From Amphibalanus amphitrite (Eukaryota; Arthropoda; Thecostraca; Balanomorpha; Balanidae), in NCBI RefSeq assembly GCF_019059575.1, contig NW_024881520.1:558001-622000 (forward strand): a stretch of DNA of 64,000 nt. The letters run 5' to 3'. This document shows, in pieces, positions 59,201 to 64,000 of this stretch (position 1 is the first letter of the stretch; the number at the start of each line of letters is the position of its first letter). Under the pieces are notes generated by a model. It saw nothing but the letters and a program-made list of their open reading frames with translations, did not search any database and had not been told where the DNA came from. The position numbers were made by a program, and so were the translations under genes.

Positions 59201-62200
59201 ACCTGCCTGCAGCCGGCCAGCACGGCCGCCCTGGAGAGCGCGCTGCGGGCCGGCCGCGCAGAGGGTGATGCGCTGCGTAAGGAGGTGCTCACACATTGCC
59301 TGGAGAAGAAGGTGAATGATGTGTGCGCCACCTCGACGGCGGCCGGCGCGCGGCTGGGCGATGTGCTGGGCGCGTGCACCTCGCTGGCGCTCTCCAAAGT
59401 GGAGGGACTGGCCGACAGTCCTTCGGTGACACCCAAGGGTGACCCGAGCAACGGCCAGGGCGAGGACTCGGGTATCGAGTCGATGGACACGCAGTCGGAG
59501 AAAAGTCCGAACCAGGAGGAGAGTCCCCACCGAAAGGAGGAGCTGGACAGTGAAAAGCACGAGCCCGCCGCGCACAGCCATAAGACTGAGTCGGTACCGG
59601 TTTCGGTAACGGACCAACCCTCGGAACGAGTGCCTTCCCGTACCTTGAAAACGGAGAGCATAACAGTGACTGTAAATACGCACAATTCGAGTGAAAGTGT
59701 GTGCCCCGCCGCGAGTGTTGCGAATGCGAAACCCACCAGTGTTTCAGGCGACGACAAAGTACAAGTTGTGAATAAGGTAAACAAACGGGAGGAGCCGGCC
59801 GTCTCCATCAGCTCAAACTCTCTGGAGACTCCGGCGGCGTCCGCCGGCGGTAGCGGCGCCGGTGCCGCGCCCAAACCGCCACCAGAGCCGTCAGGCGCTG
59901 CTGGCACCACGCTGACGGTGCAGGTGCGCCTGCCACCGACGCTGACGCCCGCGCCTGGTGTGGAGAAGCCGGTGAAAGCGGCGCCAGTCGTACCGACGGC
60001 GAATGCGGACAAGTCTGCAGCTGCTCCGACCGTGAAAGTTGAGAAGCCGGCCGCGACTGTCTCGGAGAAGGCGCCGGCGGCGACTCCTGGCGCGGCCAAG
60101 TCGGCCGGACCCCAGGAGAAGCTGTCGGCACTCGCTGAGAAGCTGTCAGCACCGGAGGACAAGGCTACGGCGTCTGTGAGCAAGCCGCCTCTACCTGTGG
60201 ACAGGCTAAAAGAAGAGCCCAAAGCTGTGGTCAAAAGGTCGCCATCGGTGGAGCAACCGCAGTCGGTGGTTGGAAAGCCGGCAGCTGAGGAGGCGAAGCC
60301 AGCGGCGGTCTCAGAGAGCAAGCCCTCGTTGACAACCAACTCTGAGCCGGTCAAGATCTCGGTAGCGCAGGCCAAGTCCCTGTTGACCGCTGAGGCTGAA
60401 CCTGTCGCCGAGAAGGGCAGCACGGGCCACGCTCAGCGCGTCAACAACATCAACAACATCGTGGCGAAGCTACAGCGGTCCTCAGACCCGACGGGGGAGC
60501 ACTCTTCAGCATCGGTCAAGCTGCCGACCAGCGCGACCGACGCGTCAGCGTCTAGCCGGCTGAAGCCTGAGACTCCCGCGACGGTGGCGTCGACAACGCC
60601 GACGACGTCGATGGGGTCGACGGCGACCGTGACGGCTCCCGCCGCGCCACCCGCCGTGTCGGTAGCGCCCGCCGCGCCGGTGGCCGTCGCCGTGGCGAAG
60701 GAGGCTCCCGCAAAGCCGGCTGACCCGCCCGCAGAAGCGAGAAAGCGGCCAGAGCAGACGGTCACCTCTGCCACGGTCACGACGGCGCCCGACTCGCGGA
60801 CTGAAGTGCCGCCGGCGGTGACGACCAGTGCGACCGTGTCGGCGGCAGTAACGACCACGTCAGCGGATGCCAAACCGCTGGCGGAGGACGCAAAACCGCA
60901 GCCGTCGCCAGCCGCGGCGGCAGCGGCCGCCTCCGCCAGCACGGGTCGCACCACGCCGCTCAACCTGCCGCCCGGCTCCAAGATGCTGCCCATCAAGCTG
61001 ATCAAGGCGGTGACCCCGGTATCTCGGTCGGGCGCCGGCTCTCCGCTGCCGCAGGTCCCGCTGCAGACGCCGTCGCTGCGCGCGGCGCCGCCGGCGGCCG
61101 TGGCGCTGAAGGCGCCGGCGGCCAGCACCCCGTCGGCACCGGGCCGGCCGGCCGAGCGGCAGCCGTCTCCCGAGCCGCCCGTGCTGAGTCCGGCCGCCTC
61201 TGACGAGGCGCGGCCGCCGGGCGTGAGGCGCAGCGACTCGAAGGAGCTGCCGCCGGACCTGGAGCAGCCGTCTGCCGACGAGCCAGAGCTGCTGCGCGTC
61301 AAACCGCCGCTCTACACCTACTCGAACCCGGACAAGGCGCGCGAGTCGCCGTCCACCGGCTGCTCGGAGGGCACCGAGCCCGAGGGCGCCGACTCGACGG
61401 CCGTCGACCCGTCTCGGCTGCTGAAGGAGATCCTTCTGCAGAAGGAGGCGGTCTCCAAGGTCGAGTCGGACCACAGCTATTTAAAGCCCACCCGAAAGAG
61501 CCTGGAGGAGCTGTCCATCCAGATACCGGACTCGGAGGCGGAGGAGCGGCGCACGACGCGCTGCACGCGCGCCAACTCGCGGCTACACAGTCCGACGGTG
61601 GCCAGTCCGACGCCGGCGCGCGCCAGTCCCGTGGCGCGCACCGGCGCCGCGCCTAGCCCGCGCGCCTCCAAACGGCGGCGTTTCGAGTCGGGCGGCAGCA
61701 GCGTCGCCAGCGACGACCACCCGCGGCGAGCCGACACTCCCGACGCCGACTCGACGGGCCCGGAGCGCTCGCGCAGACGGTGCTCGGAGAACGCGGCCGG
61801 CCTCATCAAGGCGTGCATGGGCATGGACGAGCAGCGCACGCGGCCGGGCACGCCCAACGCCACGGGTCGCCGGGAGGAGCCAGCGCGCCGAGTGCGAGCC
61901 GCCGCGGCAGCCGCTGCCGCCGCCGCCGCCGCAGCCGCCTCCAGGAAAGGTGAGTAGCCGCCGGCTGGCATTATTGAGACAGGGATGCTTTGTGCGTTAG
62001 ACGATATTGGTAAGTGCATTGGTTAGGTATCCGACGACATGTACTTGCTGAGTGCTTTTATTGAGCTGATTAATGTAACTCGACTCGTGAACCTGGCTTA
62101 TGAATGCCATTACCTATGTGCTTCGACGTCTATTTTTCTTTGACTATCTAATCCCTCGACCATGTTGGCTGTTTTGCTGCTAGTCTGAGTCCGATCAAAC

Positions 62201-63564
62201 TAACATTAGCTGTAATGTAAAGCTGTCCGTGTTTCTTATCAAATCCACATTGCAGGAATTCGATTATGCCGAGTCCTGTGTAGCTCCTTCCGAGCAACAT
62301 GTTTCAGCTTATTACCTATCTAATATCGTCAGTCGTATACCTATCTACAACTCCTACAAGCCCATCCTAGTTATCCAACTTATATTGGAGATTGCTCAGA
62401 TCAGATTGCTTACATAAGACCATAAGCCAGTATTTTATTTGATGATAGAAAGGCTACAGGGCTTAGGTTTACAGCTAAGCAGTTTGGTGGCACATGCTTT
62501 TTAATAAGCTAATAGTGCAAGTTCTTCCAAGTTCCAACAGCTTAGTGGTTTCGCCAAAGGGTTATTGGATGGTATTTTTGCAGACCCTATGATATATTAC
62601 ATACGTAGGGCGTTAGTCGGCTTCCATTGTATTCTCCTCTTGCAACTTCCATCTGGGAGGTGCATACATAATTGTATACGTTGTCGGTACGATCCCTCCC
62701 ATCTGGTAGCCATGTGAGTTACCCTGACCCCCTCCCGTGCCCCCGCCCCCCGCAGAGGACGCGTCAGACGACGAGTCGGACCGACGCTCGACGCGCAGCA
62801 CCGACGAGGCGCGCGTGCCCAGCCGCACCACACCTCGCACCAACCACGCGGCGGCGGCGGCGGCCGCGTCGTCCCCCTCACCGGCGCCGGCCGGCGCTGC
62901 CGCCACCGCCTCCACGGCCTCCGCCACCGCCGCCGCCAAGAGCGACGACAAACTTAGTCAGGAGAGGTGAGTTTGTGCATCCACGGAGCTCTTGGTGTGT
63001 TCATGCTGTTGTATGAAGGACCCCTTAGAGCGAAGAAAGCTCTTTGTGTTTAGTGCCTGTGCTTTGTGTAGGTTAGTAACTTATTCGCTATCAACTGTAC
63101 TGGATAAACCGATCAGTTGCATGGAATATGTTCGCTTGATGTGCTTCATGAATTATTGATTCACTTATTAGGTCATTGTTTGTCATTGCTTTCATCAGCT
63201 GTGAACTTTGCCTTTGATTCGTTCATTTGCTTATTCGACTTTAACTCATCCAAAGACTATTGCTCAAGCATCAGCCCAGTTACCTTCATGGTTCTCCCTG
63301 ACTGACTGCGTATTGGCCTACACTAACTCCACCGTCTCTCTCCCACCAGGTCGACAGGCCGAGCGTCGCGCTCGCGGGCGCGGGAAACCAAAGCCAACAG
63401 CCGCTCGGGCTCTGCCGAGTCTCTGGATGGCAGTACCGGCCGCAAGGGGCGCCAGCCGGCCAAGGGTCGCGCGGCGGCCGAGCAGTCGGAGCGCGAGCCG
63501 TCCGCCGCCGCTACCCCGGCCGCCGGCAAACGGAAACTGCGGAACAGCGCGGCCGGACAGCTCG
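47248..63564 (+). CDS. NCOA6: Nuclear receptor coactivator 6 (3' end beyond window)
   Basis: Coding exons are 47248-47386, 52754-52914, 53270-55472, 58962-61949, 62756-62966 and 63350-63564. All phases agree, giving 1972 codons so far (human about 2060). Exons 1-2 hold the conserved NCOA6 N-terminus: VITCNGELEDPSFKKNF, then KMEPWNSVRVTFSIPREAA and LGILTVQVEG. Exon 3 has poly-Pro/Gln stretches, a PPPY motif (53642-53653), an LXXLL box LVNLL (53825-53839) in the context SPLLVNLL as in vertebrate NCOA6, and an acidic Ser-rich block. Exon 4 is Ala/Pro-rich with PPLY (61304-61315). Known family role: nuclear, binds nuclear receptors, a subunit of KMT2C/D (Trr) methyltransferase complexes; fly Ncoa6 binds Yorkie through PPxY. 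Intron 1 uses a GC donor. The start ATG is two bases after an acceptor, so a 5' UTR exon is expected upstream. Confidence 0.92.
48321..48597. mobile_element. Dimeric hAT MITE rich in GACTCC hexamers
   Basis: It starts CAGGGCTGCGGAGTCG and ends CGACTCCGCAGCACTG, flanked by the 8-bp duplication ATTACAAT (48313-48320; 48598-48605). Two similar copies (about 48321-48465 and 48475-48597) lie head-to-tail inside one duplication, each filled with GACTCC/GGAGTC runs. It is in NCOA6 intron 1. Confidence 0.9.
49587..50160 (-). pseudogene. LINE reverse transcriptase C-terminal fragment
   Basis: The minus-strand frame encodes the post-RT region of a CR1/L2/Jockey-type LINE: AGKGNQILRFIKRN, then SLVRPILEYASCVWDP, VQRRAARFVLNDY, LGWKTL-like IGWKTLERRRSESRL, and HHSFFPKTIREWNRLP. 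It is open for about 155 codons from 50054 down to 49587 and extends upstream in the same frame to about 50140, where a mariner insertion interrupts it. The catalytic core is absent. It is a 3' fragment within NCOA6 intron 1, antisense to the gene. Confidence 0.85.
50162..51452 (-). mobile_element. mariner transposon (full length, decayed)
   Basis: The terminal inverted repeats start CGAGGGGGTATCG and continue with AAAGTTCTGATCATCA (one mismatch between ends), flanked by TA at 50160-50161 and 51453-51454. The length of 1291 bp fits a full mariner. It inserted into the LINE fragment at its left. Confidence 0.93.
50508..51291 (-). pseudogene. mariner transposase remnant
   Basis: From ATG at 51291 the minus strand reads MSIGPIEDRTVIQLMHLK, the usual helix-turn-helix start. 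After frame changes come SVYGEESPSHALTENEE and then CDECWVYVHDPETK, with the first catalytic Asp. From 50774 the readable block includes MLSVFWIWRKIVITDCL and RTDSAPAHSS, the second catalytic Asp region. At least three frameshifts or stops disrupt it, so it is inactive. Confidence 0.85.
51700..51772 (-). other. tRNA-like sequence (SINE head or tRNA pseudogene)
   Basis: On the minus strand AGCTCAGTTGGTAGAGCATT matches a tRNA D-arm/A box, and GTTCGAGTCTC a B box, at correct spacing. The D-stem pairs, but the acceptor and anticodon stems do not, so it is not a functional tRNA. It is in NCOA6 intron 1. Confidence 0.6.
55473..58961 (+). other. NCOA6: NCOA6 intron 3
   Basis: It runs from donor GTAAGC at 55473 to acceptor GGCAG at 58961. 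I see no coding exon or recognised repeat family in it. Confidence 0.7.
61950..62755 (+). other. NCOA6: NCOA6 intron 4
   Basis: The donor is GTGAGT at 61950, and a polypyrimidine tract leads into CGCAG at 62755. Nothing else is recognised. Confidence 0.75.
62967..63349 (+). other. NCOA6: NCOA6 intron 5
   Basis: The donor is GTGAGT at 62967, with a CTCTCTCCCACCAG acceptor ending at 63349. No other feature is seen. Confidence 0.75.
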
Positions 63565-64000
63565 GTGAGTCGGTGTGCGGGGCGCAGAAGGCAGGGGGGA
63601 TACGGCGAGCTGGAGCTGGTTTTAGGGAATGATTGAATGGGAGATTAGAACTGGTGTAGCTTGAAAGCTGGATGTTTTTTTTTTAAGGCAGAAACACTGG
63701 GGATTTGAGATATCAGGCGAGGCTGTTGCCTCGACTTGTGGTGGTATGGTGCGTTGAAGGGTAGGCTGCATCGTATCGGTGACTAACCATGCCACCGGCG
63801 GCTGCTTTTGGCTGTCACGTCTCCTGGCAATAGACAGTGACCGAGTAACCCTCGCGGGTACCTACCCTCTGTGGTGTGGGTATCGGGCATTTCCCGTTGT
63901 TTGTTGGTGGATAAGATCGGTGCGTAACCCCGAAATCAGCTGATATGCCGGGGGGGGGGGGGGGAATTAAAACGTCGTTTATGACATACATTGAAACTAC
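63565..64000 (+). other. NCOA6: NCOA6 intron 6 (runs off the window)
   Basis: The donor GTGAGT at 63565 leaves one base of a split codon. A G-run lies at about 63950-63964. The next exon is outside the window. Confidence 0.6.

Overview
This window is nuclear DNA from a multicellular animal, most likely an arthropod and possibly a crustacean. It carries spliced genes with GT-AG introns, an animal-specific coactivator gene (NCOA6), and a dense load of LINE, LTR, hAT, mariner and piggyBac-like elements. There are no bacterial operons, rRNA genes or CRISPR arrays. The taxonomic placement is inferred from gene and repeat content, not proven.

Layout. 1-15.5 kb is a repeat-rich block. It holds a 5'-truncated LINE whose reverse transcriptase has a stop codon directly before the YADD motif (779-2990), and a 2.4-kb element bounded by inverted arrays of an 18-bp palindrome (3166-5539). 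It also holds four copies of a TTAA-targeted family with CCC-starting ends, subterminal G-run/C-run hairpins and many AGGTCA motifs, a 3-kb TIR element with a 7-bp target duplication and an embedded LINE RNase H relic (10971-14028), and a 297-bp foldback (15246-15542).

15.6-24.6 kb (+) is a GH3-domain gene in at least four exons. Its third-from-last junction intron carries a young LTR retrotransposon (18537-23681). The 5' LTR of that element is itself split by a hAT element, and the 3' LTR preserves the empty site. Its gag-pol overlap contains a textbook -1 frameshift signal, and one TGA interrupts pol.

27.5-36.1 kb (-) is a seven-exon gene, convergent with GH3, for a 421-residue Lys/Ala/Pro-rich single-pass membrane protein. 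It resembles LYRIC/metadherin in layout and short motifs only. Its apparent ATG lies inside the end of a 3-kb transposon (36108-39145). A second element with the same CAGTYGG ends and a 4-bp target duplication sits in one of its introns.

39-47 kb is intergenic. It holds a candidate NRF1/YY1-type promoter near 40.04 kb and a TA-flanked element containing a 1.07-kb tandem duplication. That element took a piggyBac-like insertion next to an intact empty-site copy (41742-42773).

47.2-63.6 kb (+) is the nuclear receptor coactivator NCOA6 in six visible coding exons, running off the right edge. Its first intron uses a GC donor and hosts a dimeric hAT MITE, a LINE fragment split by a decayed mariner, and a tRNA-like sequence. 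The protein has one LXXLL and two PPxY motifs, so it could link nuclear receptors, KMT2C/D (Trr) complexes and a Yorkie/YAP-type factor. This reading rests on known family biology.
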